Notes under the pieces: generated by a model
Told to the model about the DNA's origin: nothing
The model's database searches: none
Seen by the model: the letters and a program-made list of their open reading frames with translations, nothing else
DNA from: WRKB01 sp031551145
Lineage (GTDB): Bacteria; Desulfobacterota; Desulfovibrionia; Desulfovibrionales; Desulfovibrionaceae
Assembly (NCBI GenBank): GCA_031551145.1
Contig: JAVBNZ010000028.1
Location: 1-59,653 of the forward strand
Reading direction: 5' to 3'
Length of the DNA stretch: 59,653 bases
Part shown: positions 40,867-50,436 of the stretch, piece by piece
How the letters are laid out: the number at the start of each line of letters is the position of its first letter
How positions within the stretch are numbered: the first letter of the stretch is position 1
Made by a program: the position numbers and the translations under genes

Positions 40867-41565
40867 ATGGAAACGCGGACCATCATGAATACGCAAACCA
40901 TATTGGTGGTGGAGGATGAGGCCGACATTCGAGAATTGCTCGCCTACAATCTCAAAAAAGAAGGCTACACGGTGCTGGAGGCCGGAGACGGCAGGCTGGG
41001 CCTGGAAAAAGCGCGTTCCGAGCGACCCGATCTCATCCTGCTCGATCTCATGCTGCCGGGCATGGACGGGCTTTCCGTCTGCCGGGAGCTGGAGCGTGAC
41101 CCCACCACCCTGCCCATTCCCGTGATCATGCTCACGGCCAGGGGAGAGGAGACGGATCGCGTGGTCGGACTGGAGTTGGGGGCGGACGACTACGTGGTCA
41201 AGCCCTTCAGCGTGCGCGAACTGCTGTTGCGCATCCGCAAGCTGCTGCAGCGCGGGGCGCGGGCGGCGGGCGGCTCCTCCCTGTTTCGCCGCGGGGTGCT
41301 GGTGGATCCGGCGGCGCACAAGGTAACGGTGCATGGGGAAAACGTGGCTCTGACGGCCACGGAATTTCGCCTGCTGGAGCATCTTATGCGCCACGCCGGC
41401 CGGGTGCGCACGCGCGAGCAGTTGCTGAACAGTGTTTGGGGGTATCAGTTTGAGGGCTACGCCCGCACGGTGGATACGCACATGCGCCGGCTGCGGACCA
41501 AGCTGGGAAAGACGGCGGACGCGCTGGAAACCGTGCGCGGCGTCGGTTATCGTTTTAAGGAGTGA
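40867..41565 (+). CDS. phoB: response regulator PhoB
   Basis: 232 residues with GGGAG before the ATG. The receiver domain (9-125) has acidic pocket EDE (16-18), phosphoacceptor Asp60 in LLDLMLPGMDG and the late Lys in VVKPF. The OmpR/PhoB-type winged helix is at about 140-230 (LTATEFRLLEHLMRHAGRVRTREQLL, then RTVDTHMRRLRTKLG). Context with phoR, pstB and phoU identifies it as the phosphate regulator. Confidence 0.93.
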   Translation: METRTIMNTQTILVVEDEADIRELLAYNLKKEGYTVLEAGDGRLGLEKARSERPDLILLDLMLPGMDGLSVCRELERDPTTLPIPVIMLTARGEETDRVVGLELGADDYVVKPFSVRELLLRIRKLLQRGARAAGGSSLFRRGVLVDPAAHKVTVHGENVALTATEFRLLEHLMRHAGRVRTREQLLNSVWGYQFEGYARTVDTHMRRLRTKLGKTADALETVRGVGYRFKE

Positions 41566-41569
41566 CATC

Positions 41570-43327
41570 GTGACAGGGCTGTTTTCCTCTTTTCGCGGCA
41601 GGCTTTTTGTCTGCTTTCTCGTGGTGGCGGCGGCGGCCCTGCTTCTGCCCCTGCAGCGCGTGCGGCCCATGCTGCACGACGCGCTCCTGCGGGACGCCTT
41701 TGCCCGCCTGCAGCAGCAGGCCGAACTGGTACGCGTGATATTGAATAAAGAAGGCAAAGCCGGGACAAAACCCGCGCTCATCGCCCTGAAAAGAGAAAAA
41801 ATCCGTCTTACCCTTATGGATTCCAAGGGTTTTGTGCTCTTCGATTCCGGCCTGCGCGACGGCGAAACGGCGGACAACCACGCCGACAGGCCCGAAGTGT
41901 CCCATGCCATGCAGGTCGGCGGCGGCGAGGCCACGCGCTTCAGCGCCACGTTGCAGCAGCAGTTGATCTACACGGCCCTGCGCCTTGAAAACGGCGACAT
42001 TCTGCGTCTGGCCGCTCCCTTTGAGGGACTGGAACGACGCATAACATCGCAGTGGGCGGAGCTTGTGCCCGCCGTGGGCGCGGCCGTGCTGCTCGCCCTG
42101 TTTCTGGCCTGGTTCTTTTCGCGGCGCATGGAGGCCTCGCTGTCCGCAATGGTGCGGGGGGTGGAGGGAATTTCGCTCGGCAATTTCTCCCGCAGACTGC
42201 ACAATGTGCCGGGCAGGGAACTGCGCCCTCTGGCCGACGCGGTGAACCGCATGGCCGAATCTATCGAAGAACTTTTACGGGCCGAGGCCGATCAAAAAGG
42301 CCAGTTGGAGACTGTGCTGGAAACCCTGGCCGAGGGCGTGCTGGTTTTCGGTCTCAGAGGGCGCATACGCCGCGTCAACCGGGCACTGGCGGAATATTTT
42401 CCCGCGGCGGACGGGGCGGACGGGCACCAGCTTGTGGAAGCCGTTCCCGCTCCGGCCCTGCAGGAAGCCTTGAGCGCCCTGCTGGCCGATCCCCAGGGCC
42501 ACGGCAAAAGCGTCGAACTGCGCATAGAGGTGGGTCGGCGGATTTTTTCCGTGCTGCTGGCCCGTCCGCGCGAGGGTTTGGGGCACAAGATCGGCGCGGT
42601 GGCCGCGTTCCGCGAGATTACGGAGCTTGTGCGTCTGGAAAACGTGCGCCGCGACTTTGTGGCCAACGTCTCCCACGAGCTGCGCACCCCGCTTACGGCC
42701 ATACGGGGCTGCGCCGAAACTCTGGAAGACATGCCGGACGTGCCGGAACAGGCCCGTCGTTTCGCCGGGGTAATCCGCAGGCACAGCGTCTTTCTTTCCG
42801 GCATGGTGGACGAACTGCTCACGCTTTCCCGTCTGGAAAACGACGCCGTGCCCATGGAGCCCGGCCCGACCGATCCCCGCCGGGCCCTGGCCGGCGCGCT
42901 GCGCTTTGTGGAGGAAGCCGTTGCGGCAAAACGGCTGCGCGTTGCGGAAGAACTGGAAGATGCGTCTGTGGCGGTCGGACAGTCACAGTTGGAACGCGTG
43001 CTGCGCAACCTGCTGGAAAACGCCTGCCGCTACGCGCCGGAAGAGAGCGAAATACGCGTGCGCATACGGATTGCGGACAAAGAAGCGCTGTTTTCCGTGG
43101 CGGATCAGGGGCCGGGCATTCCGCCCCGCGAACTGGGCAGAATTTTCGAGCGTTTTTACCGGGTGGAAAAGCACCACGTCGCCCCCGGCGGCCTGGGGCT
43201 CGCCATCTGCAGGCATATTGTCGAACGCAGCGGCGGCCGCATCTGGGCGGAAAGCCCTGCCGAAGACGCCGCCTGCGCCTTTTTCTTTACCCTTCCCCTT
43301 GCCGATGCCGGAGACATGCATGGATGA
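41570..43327 (+). CDS. phoR: phosphate-responsive sensor kinase PhoR
   Basis: A GTG start with AAGGAG 7 nt upstream gives 585 residues. Layout: membrane helix at about 9-27, an extracytoplasmic region to about 160, a second helix near 166-183, a HAMP-like part, a PAS domain (about 240-345), the DHp helix with the phosphorylated His near 369 (VSHELRTPLTAIRG), and the ATPase domain with NLLENACRYAP, DQGPGIPP and GGLGLAI. It phosphorylates PhoB. Its stop overlaps the pstB start. Confidence 0.93.
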   Translation: MTGLFSSFRGRLFVCFLVVAAAALLLPLQRVRPMLHDALLRDAFARLQQQAELVRVILNKEGKAGTKPALIALKREKIRLTLMDSKGFVLFDSGLRDGETADNHADRPEVSHAMQVGGGEATRFSATLQQQLIYTALRLENGDILRLAAPFEGLERRITSQWAELVPAVGAAVLLALFLAWFFSRRMEASLSAMVRGVEGISLGNFSRRLHNVPGRELRPLADAVNRMAESIEELLRAEADQKGQLETVLETLAEGVLVFGLRGRIRRVNRALAEYFPAADGADGHQLVEAVPAPALQEALSALLADPQGHGKSVELRIEVGRRIFSVLLARPREGLGHKIGAVAAFREITELVRLENVRRDFVANVSHELRTPLTAIRGCAETLEDMPDVPEQARRFAGVIRRHSVFLSGMVDELLTLSRLENDAVPMEPGPTDPRRALAGALRFVEEAVAAKRLRVAEELEDASVAVGQSQLERVLRNLLENACRYAPEESEIRVRIRIADKEALFSVADQGPGIPPRELGRIFERFYRVEKHHVAPGGLGLAICRHIVERSGGRIWAESPAEDAACAFFFTLPLADAGDMHG

Positions 43328-44075
43328 CGCCGTCCGCGTAAGCGGGCTCAACTTCTATTACGGGAAGCAGCAGGCCCTGTACGACATAGGGCTCGAGGTT
43401 CCCGTCCGGCGGGTTACGGCGCTTATCGGGCCTTCGGGCTGCGGAAAAAGCACCTTTTTGCGCTGCCTCAACCGCATGAACGACCTCATCCCCGGAGCGC
43501 GCGCCGAAGGCCGCATCGAACTGGACGGGGAGGACGTCAACGCGCCGGATGCCGACGTGATCGGCCTGCGCAGGCGGGTGGGCATGGTTTTTCAAAAACC
43601 CAACCCTTTTCCCAAAAGTATTTTTGAAAACGTGGCCTACGGCCTGCGCATCCACGGCCTGCGCAACGCGACCGAGATTTCGGACAAGGTGGAGGCCGCC
43701 CTGCGCCGCGCCGCTCTGTTCGATGAAGTGAAGGATCGCCTGCATTCCTCCGCTTTGGGGCTTTCGGGCGGGCAGCAGCAGCGCCTGTGCATAGCCCGCG
43801 CCCTGGCCGTGGAACCCGAAGTGCTGCTGATGGACGAACCGGCCAGCGCGCTCGACCCCATTGCCACGCAAAAGATTGAGGAAGGCGTGCACGAACTGAA
43901 AAGCCGGCTCACCATCATCATCGTCACGCACAACATGCAGCAGGCCGCCAGGGTGTCGGACCGCACCGCTTTCTTTTATATGGGCAAACTCGTCGAATAC
44001 GACGCCACGGACACGATCTTCACCCGGCCCAAGCTGAAGCAGACAGAAGACTATATTACCGGAAGGTTTGGATAA
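43320..44075 (+). CDS. pstB: phosphate ABC transporter ATPase PstB
   Basis: ATG at 43320 overlaps phoR by 8 nt; 251 residues. Walker A GPSGCGKST (38-46), PstB-typical FLRCLNRMNDLIPG, Q-loop VFQKPNPFP, signature LSGGQQQR, Walker B VLLMDEPASALDP and switch IIIVTHNMQQAARVSD are all present. It powers PstCA, whose genes lie on the opposite strand. Confidence 0.95.
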   Translation: MDDAVRVSGLNFYYGKQQALYDIGLEVPVRRVTALIGPSGCGKSTFLRCLNRMNDLIPGARAEGRIELDGEDVNAPDADVIGLRRRVGMVFQKPNPFPKSIFENVAYGLRIHGLRNATEISDKVEAALRRAALFDEVKDRLHSSALGLSGGQQQRLCIARALAVEPEVLLMDEPASALDPIATQKIEEGVHELKSRLTIIIVTHNMQQAARVSDRTAFFYMGKLVEYDATDTIFTRPKLKQTEDYITGRFG

Positions 44076-44076
44076 T

Positions 44077-44751
44077 ATGAGCGCTGAAACCCAACTGCAC
44101 TACCGTCTGGAAGATCTGCGCACGCGCCTGCTCGTCATGTGCGCCGCCGCGGAGGAAGCGCTCGAAAAAGCCTGCGAAGCCCTGTCGCACAACGACAGGG
44201 CGCTTGCCGAGGCCGTTGTCGGGCAGGATGCGCGCATAGACGAAATGGAAAACGAGATCGACGAGGCCGTGCTTTCCATTCTGGCCCGCGAGCAGCCCGT
44301 GGCGCGGGATTTACGTTTTGTGGCCTCCGCGCTGCGCATGGTGACGGATCTGGAACGCATCGGCGACGAGGCCGCCGCTGTGGCCGAACGCGCCCTGTTG
44401 ATGGAAGAGGCGCCCCGTCCGTCCGAATTCGCCCTGCTGGAGAAAATGATGAAATCCGCGCGCAGACTGCTGCACGCGGCCGTCACCGCCTTCCGCACCG
44501 CGGACACCAAGGCCGCGCTCATGATCTGCCGGGGCGAGGACGAATTCACCCAGATGGAAGTGCACCTGCTGCAAAAACTCATGGACAGCCTGCCCTGCGA
44601 AAAAGAGGAAGACGGCGGCGCGCACCGGCGCGCCATGCACCTCATCCTCATCGCGCGCTCGCTCAACCGTGTGCTGCGGCGCAGCGCCAACATCGCGGAA
44701 CACACCTATTTCATGATTGAAGGCGTGAACATACGGCACAAAAAAGTCTGA
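44077..44751 (+). CDS. phoU: phosphate regulator PhoU
   Basis: ATG at 44077, 1 nt after pstB, gives 224 residues, all helical. Two PhoU repeats show the metal-binding acidic motifs (QDARIDEMENEIDE near 50, FVASALRMVTDLERIGDEAAAVAERAL near 80, LIARSLNRVLRRSANIAEHTYFMIEG near the end). It restrains PhoR through PstB when phosphate is plentiful. Confidence 0.95.
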   Translation: MSAETQLHYRLEDLRTRLLVMCAAAEEALEKACEALSHNDRALAEAVVGQDARIDEMENEIDEAVLSILAREQPVARDLRFVASALRMVTDLERIGDEAAAVAERALLMEEAPRPSEFALLEKMMKSARRLLHAAVTAFRTADTKAALMICRGEDEFTQMEVHLLQKLMDSLPCEKEEDGGAHRRAMHLILIARSLNRVLRRSANIAEHTYFMIEGVNIRHKKV

Positions 44752-44766
44752 CCCCGGCCGCCGCGC

Positions 44767-44816
44767 AAACCCAAAAGCCGCCGCAGGAAATGCTCCCGTC
44801 GGCGGCTTTTGGGTTT
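44767..44816. terminator. bidirectional terminator between phoU and the EF-G-like gene
   Basis: A 17-bp perfect stem (44767-44783 with 44800-44816), arms beginning AAACCCAAAAGCC, has a 16-nt loop and T-rich or A-rich outer arms, between convergent genes. Confidence 0.85.
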
Positions 44817-44832
44817 GTATAATACCGGGAAA

Positions 44833-46899
44833 CTACTCTTCTTTCTTGTCTTTCGCGTTTTCCGCGATCACCTTTTCGGCCACGGGCGGGGGCGCTTCCT
44901 CATAATGGGCGAATTCCATCGTGAACACGCCCTGGCCGCCGGTCATGGAGCGCAGATCCGGCGCGTAGCGCAGCACTTCGCTCATCGGGATGTGGGCCTT
45001 GATTTCGGTGACGCCGGTTTGGGAATCCGAGCCCAGCACCTTGCCCCGGCGGGAGGAAAGGTCGCCGATCACGTCGCCCATGTTTTCGTCCGGCACGGTC
45101 ACGGTCAGCAGCACGATGGGTTCCAGCAGTATGGGCTTGAGCGTTTCCATGCCCTTTTTGAAGGCCAGGGAGCCGGCGACCTTGAAAGCCATTTCGGAAG
45201 AATCCACGGTGTGGTAGCTGCCGTCGTAGACGCGCACCTTGAAATCCACCACCGGGAAGCCCGCGATGTAGCCGCGCGCCGCCGCTTCCTGAATGCCCTT
45301 GTCGATGGCCGGAATGTACTGGCGGGGAATGACGCCGCCCACGATGCCGTCTTCGAACACGTAGCCGGAGCCGCGCGGCAAGCCTTCCATCTCTATCCAG
45401 CAATCGCCGAACTGGCCGCGCCCGCCGGACTGCTTTTTGTGCCGGCCCTGCACCTGGCATTTGCCGCGTACGGTCTCACGGTAGGGTACCTTGGGCGTTT
45501 TGAGCAGGATTTCGGTCTTATAGCGGCGTTTGGCCTTTTCCACCGAAAGCTCAATGTGCAGTTGCCCCATGCCGGAGAGCAGGATATCGGCCGATTCCTC
45601 GTCGCGGGACAGGCGCAGGGTGATGTCTTCGTCCAGCAGTTTCTGAACGGCGGCATAGACCTTGTCTTCGTCGCCCTTTTCCTTGGGGGCCAGGGCGTAG
45701 GTGATGAGCTGGGGCGGCAGTTCCGGCATGGGCAGGACAAAGGGATTTTTTTCGTCGCAAAGCGTATCGCCGGTGCGGGTGGTTTTGAGTTTGGCGGCCG
45801 CCACGATGCTGCCGGGGCCGAGGGTTTCCTTGGCCGGAGCCTGATTTTTGCCGGTAAGGTAGACCAGGCTGCCCAAACGTTCGGCATCGCCGCTGCGCAT
45901 GTTCTTCAGCGTGGATTCCGTGGAGATGGAGCCGGAAAGCACCCGCAGAATCGAAAGCTGACCGGCGAAGGGGTCGGCAATGGTTTTGAACACGAAGCAG
46001 GTCGCCGGACCTTCGGCAACGGAGGCGCGCTCCTTGCCTTCCGCACCGGCAAAGGGCGCGCGGGCCAGGGGGGAGGGGAAGAGACGCTCCACAACCTGCA
46101 ACAGCTGCACGCCGCCCTTGTTCTGCAGGGCCGCGCCCGGCACAACGGGCGCGAGCGCGCAGGCGGCCACGCCCGCGCGCAGGCCGGCGTCCAGTTCCTC
46201 GGGGCTGAGTTCGCCCTCTTCCAGATATTTTTCCATCAGCGCTTCGTCGGATTCCGCGATATTTTCCACGGCCGCGTCGCGCAATTTGGTCGCTTCGTCT
46301 TTCATGGCATCGGGCACGGGAATTTCGCTCACCGCGCCGTTTTCGCCGAACTTGTACGCCTTGCCGGCGAACACGTCGACCAGGCCGATGAAATTTTCGC
46401 CTTCCTTGATCGGCAGGTAGAGCACCACCGGCTTGACGCCCGGCATGGAATTCAGCCCTTCCAGGGCCATGCCGAAGTCTGCGCGGTCGCGGTCCAGCTT
46501 GTTGATGAAGAACATGGCGGGCAGCTTGGCCGCGCGCGTCATGCTCCAGATCTTTCTCGTCAGCGGGCGCACACCGTCCACGGCGTCCAGGGTGAAGACG
46601 GCCGCATCCACCCCCTGAAGCAGGCAGGACATGTCGCCGATAAAGTTGCCGTCGCCCGGAAGATCCATGACGAAATGCCGGTTCCTGTTCCAGAGCCAGG
46701 TGGCGAAACCGGGCTGGATGGAACCGCGCCGCCGCACTTCCTCCGGCTCGTAGTCAAGGCTTGTGGCGCCGTCTTCTATGGCGCCGAGACGGTTGATGAC
46801 CCCGGTCTGAAACAGGAGCATTTCGGCCAGGGAGGTTTTACCGCAGCCGCCCGTACCCACTATGGCGTATGTGCGCTGCGCTTCCAACGGATTGGACAT
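44833..46899 (-). CDS. elongation factor G-like GTPase (EF-G paralogue)
   Basis: 688 residues with all EF-G domains recognisable. G1 GTGGCGKTS is at 15-23, G4 NKLDRD near 128, domain II near 300-390, and domains IV/V (GQFGDCWIEMEGL, then GVTEIKAHIPMSEVL). The G3 motif reads DLPGDGNF (79-86) instead of DTPGHVDF: Asp83 stands where the His that positions the hydrolytic water normally is. The Ala-rich region near 250-290 is also unlike housekeeping EF-G. It is probably a FusA2-type paralogue, not the main translocase. Confidence 0.88.
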   Translation of the reverse strand: MSNPLEAQRTYAIVGTGGCGKTSLAEMLLFQTGVINRLGAIEDGATSLDYEPEEVRRRGSIQPGFATWLWNRNRHFVMDLPGDGNFIGDMSCLLQGVDAAVFTLDAVDGVRPLTRKIWSMTRAAKLPAMFFINKLDRDRADFGMALEGLNSMPGVKPVVLYLPIKEGENFIGLVDVFAGKAYKFGENGAVSEIPVPDAMKDEATKLRDAAVENIAESDEALMEKYLEEGELSPEELDAGLRAGVAACALAPVVPGAALQNKGGVQLLQVVERLFPSPLARAPFAGAEGKERASVAEGPATCFVFKTIADPFAGQLSILRVLSGSISTESTLKNMRSGDAERLGSLVYLTGKNQAPAKETLGPGSIVAAAKLKTTRTGDTLCDEKNPFVLPMPELPPQLITYALAPKEKGDEDKVYAAVQKLLDEDITLRLSRDEESADILLSGMGQLHIELSVEKAKRRYKTEILLKTPKVPYRETVRGKCQVQGRHKKQSGGRGQFGDCWIEMEGLPRGSGYVFEDGIVGGVIPRQYIPAIDKGIQEAAARGYIAGFPVVDFKVRVYDGSYHTVDSSEMAFKVAGSLAFKKGMETLKPILLEPIVLLTVTVPDENMGDVIGDLSSRRGKVLGSDSQTGVTEIKAHIPMSEVLRYAPDLRSMTGGQGVFTMEFAHYEEAPPPVAEKVIAENAKDKKEE

Positions 46900-47045
46900 G
46901 AGGTTCCCCTTTGTCAGTCTGCGGCCGGCTAAGCCTTGTTGTTACGACAGATTTTTTACTGTATACTTTTCAACGGAAAAATGGAAGCGGAACATGCCTC
47001 CCGCCTGCACGCCGGACGGCGTCGGATACGGAAAAAAGGACTGCC

Positions 47046-47507
47046 ATGACCTTCAATCTGCTCCTCATGGGGGCGCTGGCCGTACTCTTCATCTTCGTGC
47101 TTGCGCGCGTGGTCAAAAAAGGGTTGGGACGCGACTTTTCCGAGCACAAAAAGGAGTTTGAGGAGCGCCTGCGCAAAACCGGCGCGGAAACCAGGGACCG
47201 CAACATAAGCGCCCCGGCCGGGGAACAGCTGCGCCTTATCACGGCGGCCGCGCGCGAACTGCTCGATCTGGCCGACAACCCTCCCGGCTTCGAACTGCTG
47301 GAAGAAGGGGACATCGTGCGCCTTGTCTGCCCTCGGGGAGAGGCGCGCATCAGCTTCCGCCTCATGCTGCCTCGCCCGGGAAAACAACGGGAGAACGCGC
47401 CGGGGCGCTGGGTGATCGAAGGCCCCGGAACGCGGCACGGCGAATTCGCCGATCCGGCCGGGGCGACGGCTGCAATCAGAAATATCATTGAGACATGCCG
47501 ACTTTGA
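47046..47507 (+). CDS. single-pass membrane hypothetical protein
   Basis: 153 residues. One N-terminal membrane helix (about 3-22, FNLLLMGALAVLFIFVLARVV) is followed by a basic/acidic stretch and a soluble beta-rich part (GFELLEEGDIVRLVCPRGEARISFRLMLP). I do not recognise a family. It is single and divergent from the EF-G-like gene. Confidence 0.65.
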   Translation: MTFNLLLMGALAVLFIFVLARVVKKGLGRDFSEHKKEFEERLRKTGAETRDRNISAPAGEQLRLITAAARELLDLADNPPGFELLEEGDIVRLVCPRGEARISFRLMLPRPGKQRENAPGRWVIEGPGTRHGEFADPAGATAAIRNIIETCRL

Positions 47508-47549
47508 AAAAGTTGGATTGCTCCGAGGCTCTCGATAACGCCCGTGAGA

Positions 47550-47579
47550 CTGGATTTTCGCGCGCACGGGGATGACGGG
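47550..47579. repeat. REP-like extragenic element, copy B
   Basis: CTGGATTTTCGCG followed by CGCACGGGGATGACGGG resembles the element at 12274-12298 and the general CTGGATT-...-GGGAATGAC extragenic repeats of many proteobacteria. It lies in an 87-nt gap. Confidence 0.4.
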
Positions 47580-47594
47580 TAAAGGGATCACAGC

Positions 47595-48071
47595 ATGAAA
47601 TGGATCACGCATCAGGCGGGCGCTCTGGCGCTTGCCCTGCTTTTCAGGGCCGAGCCCGCCGTGTGCGCGGGCATGCTGGGCGGCGCCGTGCTGCCCGATC
47701 TGGTGGAGCAGACGATCACCAGGGGCAACAAAAAACTCTTTCTGCGCATCCACAGGGAGAGCCTGCACTGGTTCGGCTGGTACGCCGGATTGCTGGTCGC
47801 GGCCCTGGCCGCTCCGCTTGCCCCGCGTGAGCGCGCCCTGGCCGTGGGCGTGATGCTGGGCGCGCTCTCGCACGTTGCCATGGACGCGCTCAATCCCAGC
47901 GGCGTGCCGCTTTCCCCTCTGGGGGGCAGCCCGCGCCTGCGCTTTCCACTCGTCTCCACCGGCAGCCTGCGGGAATATGTGCTGCTGGCCGCGCTGCTCG
48001 GCCTCATCGTTCTGGCCGGCTACAATCTCGATCCCTCGTGGATGCGCCGTCTGGCCCGCTTTTTCGGCTGA
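47595..48071 (+). CDS. YdjM-like membrane metal-dependent hydrolase family protein
   Basis: 158 residues with four hydrophobic segments. HRESLHWFGWY near 53 and LSHVAMDALNPSG near 91 carry the His and Asp residues characteristic of the YdjM/DUF457 family. The biochemical activity of the family is not established. Confidence 0.8.
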   Translation: MKWITHQAGALALALLFRAEPAVCAGMLGGAVLPDLVEQTITRGNKKLFLRIHRESLHWFGWYAGLLVAALAAPLAPRERALAVGVMLGALSHVAMDALNPSGVPLSPLGGSPRLRFPLVSTGSLREYVLLAALLGLIVLAGYNLDPSWMRRLARFFG

Positions 48072-48148
48072 ATTTCCGATTGAAAGACGGGCGGATATGG
48101 CGTAACATCGGCAATATCGGCATTTTCAACCGCCCGGAGGGCATAACC

Positions 48149-48733
48149 ATGCGCCTTCATCTCTTTCTGATCGCCAGTGCCCTGTCGTTCTGCCTTTGCG
48201 GCTGCGTGGCCGCTGTTCCTTCCATCGTGCAGGACGAGCGTTCGCTTGACGATCAATCTTCGGACATGCAGATCGAAGCGTCCCTCAAGTCCGAACTTCT
48301 GAAGTACGACGCCCGCAGGGGCACGTCCGTAAACGTATACAGCTTCAGGGGCCACGTGTATCTGATAGGCGAGGGTGATCACTCCTTTCGCGAATTCGCG
48401 GAGCAGAAGGCGCGCTCCACGCCCGGCATGCGCCGGCTTACCACGCGCTGGTTCACGCCGGGCAGTTCCGATCTGGTGCAGGACACGCAGATCGAATCGG
48501 CCATCGACTCCAACCTGCTTTTCGCGAAAGACGTGGCTTCCACGCGCGTTCATGTGGATGTCTGGGGCGGTCACGTCATTCTGTTGGGCATTATGGCGGA
48601 TCAGGACGAAATACGCCGCGCAATCGCCGAAACGCACAATGTGGCCGGCGTGAAAAGCGTCACCAGCTACTTGGTGACCAACGCGGAATCGCAACGGGAC
48701 CTGCCCGTTTCTTCCCGTCCCGCACGGAAATAA
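48149..48733 (+). CDS. BON-domain lipoprotein
   Basis: 194 residues with GGAGGG before the ATG. A signal peptide ends in a lipobox (LCGC, Cys near 18). Two BON repeats follow: QIEASLKSELLKYDARRGTSVNVYSFRGHVYLIG and QIESAIDSNLLFAKDVASTRVHVDVWGGHVILLG. It resembles DolP (YraP), an outer-membrane lipoprotein that supports envelope integrity by binding phospholipid. The match here is by architecture. Confidence 0.87.
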   Translation: MRLHLFLIASALSFCLCGCVAAVPSIVQDERSLDDQSSDMQIEASLKSELLKYDARRGTSVNVYSFRGHVYLIGEGDHSFREFAEQKARSTPGMRRLTTRWFTPGSSDLVQDTQIESAIDSNLLFAKDVASTRVHVDVWGGHVILLGIMADQDEIRRAIAETHNVAGVKSVTSYLVTNAESQRDLPVSSRPARK

Positions 48734-48791
48734 CGGAAAGCGCGAACCCGGACGCGCGACGCCGCGGCCCGGAATATCACGAGGAGCCGGC

Positions 48792-50339
48792 ATGCGTCGT
48801 CTACGGGATTTCACGCTGTTTTTCGCCTGCTCCTTTGCGGCGACGGCGGGAATCTATCTGCTGACGGCCCTGTTCCGGCACACGGAAAACGGCCGGTCGG
48901 ACATTTTCGGCAGCCTGTTCCGCATGCCCGCCTACCACAATGCCCATCCTTTCCAGTACATCGCCCTTGTCTGCCTCTGTTACGCCCTGGCGGCCGCCTG
49001 CTTTGCGCCCGTTATGGGCCGACCCGGCTGCCGCGCCCGGCTTTCCGCCGTGGGGGTGGTGTTCTCCGCGCCCCCGGCGGCTTCACTCCCGGGGGGCATG
49101 CTTTGGAAATATCACGACATGCTGGCGGGCTTTTTCCCTTCCGACCCGACGAATTATCTGCTCGACGGCCTGTGGCTCGGCCTGAAGAGCGGCTGGCTCA
49201 TCGTGCTGCTTTCCGCGCCGTATGCCCTCATCTGCGCCGTGCCGGGCGTTATCGGCACGCTGTGGCTCTCCCGCCGGCTGTACCCCGCGAAAGACGCCAA
49301 AGCCCCCAAAGAAAAAGAACCCTTCAGCCCGTTTTTCCGCACGGCAACGTGCTATATCTGTTTGCTCTGCGCCGCCGGCCTGATCGCGCCCGTTCTTTTG
49401 GAAATCAACATGCGGCACGCGGCCGCGCTTTCGGACTACCGCGACATGTACGAGAAGGGCACGGCGGCGCAACTGGAACACTACATCGACAAACATCACC
49501 TGGATATAAACGGACGACCGTGGTGGCTCCCGCGCAGGGACGCGGGCGGCGCGCCTCCGCTTTCGCTGGCCGCCGTGAATCCGGATCCCGACGTTCTCCG
49601 GCTGCTGTTGCGGCGCGGGGCGGCTCTCGCCCCCGGCCCTTTCGAGGAATCCTTTGACGCTCTCGAAAAAGCCCTAAAAGCCGGAAGAACGGAAAACGCC
49701 CTTATCCTGCTCGAAGCGCGGGCAAGCTCCCCTGTCAGGCCGGGTTTGGGGTTGCTGCACGTGCGCTGGCCGCTGGTCGCGTATTGCAGCCGGGCGTCCG
49801 ACGACGGAAACGAGGCCAAGCAAATACGGCTGTTGCAGGCTTTTGCCGACGCCGGCATGTTTTCCAAAAACATTTTCCCGCCGCATGTGCCGATGCGGGC
49901 GGCGGAAACGGTGCGCGACGGAAAACTTTTCGCCTTTCTGCAACAGGCGGGAGCATGCGAACCGCAACAGATTCCAGAGCTGCTGAGCATCGCCGCGATG
50001 AAAAACCCCCACCCGGAACTTACGCTCTTTTTTCTGGAAAACGGCGGCAATCCCAACATGATCTACGATGAGCGCCTTTGCGGCGTCACGGGCATGCCCC
50101 TGCTCGCCTGCAGCCTGTTTTCCAATGCGAATATCAAAGTGCCGGAAGCGTTGCTCACGGCCGGGGCGGATCCCAACGCCAAATCCACGGACGGCAGAAC
50201 CCTGCTCATGCTGCTCGACACGGCATCGGCATCCGCCGGAAACGCGGAGTGCCCGGCAAGCCGCGTTGATAACCTTCTGGCGCGCCGCACCCTGCTGCTC
50301 AAGGCCGGCGCGGTCGAGTACAGGAAGTATCGCCGGTAA
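48792..50339 (+). CDS. membrane protein with ankyrin-like repeats
   Basis: 515 residues with GAGGAG before the ATG. Four hydrophobic segments in the first 210 residues (about 8-25, 56-75, 135-160, 188-205) are followed by a soluble domain with ankyrin-like units (PPLSLAAVNPDPDVLRLLLRRGA, ELTLFFLENGGNPNMIYD, VPEALLTAGADPNAKSTDGRTLLMLL). Ankyrin repeats bind other proteins. No known partner is encoded nearby. Confidence 0.75.
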   Translation: MRRLRDFTLFFACSFAATAGIYLLTALFRHTENGRSDIFGSLFRMPAYHNAHPFQYIALVCLCYALAAACFAPVMGRPGCRARLSAVGVVFSAPPAASLPGGMLWKYHDMLAGFFPSDPTNYLLDGLWLGLKSGWLIVLLSAPYALICAVPGVIGTLWLSRRLYPAKDAKAPKEKEPFSPFFRTATCYICLLCAAGLIAPVLLEINMRHAAALSDYRDMYEKGTAAQLEHYIDKHHLDINGRPWWLPRRDAGGAPPLSLAAVNPDPDVLRLLLRRGAALAPGPFEESFDALEKALKAGRTENALILLEARASSPVRPGLGLLHVRWPLVAYCSRASDDGNEAKQIRLLQAFADAGMFSKNIFPPHVPMRAAETVRDGKLFAFLQQAGACEPQQIPELLSIAAMKNPHPELTLFFLENGGNPNMIYDERLCGVTGMPLLACSLFSNANIKVPEALLTAGADPNAKSTDGRTLLMLLDTASASAGNAECPASRVDNLLARRTLLLKAGAVEYRKYRR

Positions 50340-50386
50340 GACATACGACCGCTACAGGAGTTTTCGTCATCTGCCGAGGAGGATGA

Positions 50387-50436
50387 GCTTTTTATGAAGC
50401 GAGTGTACTCTTTGGTACTCGACCGGAGTAAAAAGC
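50387..50436. terminator. nested inverted repeats between convergent genes
   Basis: An outer arm pair GCTTTTTA (50387-50394) and TAAAAAGC (50429-50436) encloses an inner pair CGAGT (50400-50404) and ACTCG (50417-50421). The A- and T-runs on the outer arms suit termination in both directions for the ankyrin gene and the flavoprotein gene. Confidence 0.5.

Noticed and set aside
44809..46932. 707-codon open frame on the plus strand
   Set aside because: Antisense to the EF-G-like gene, low-complexity His/Gly/Ala-rich translation.
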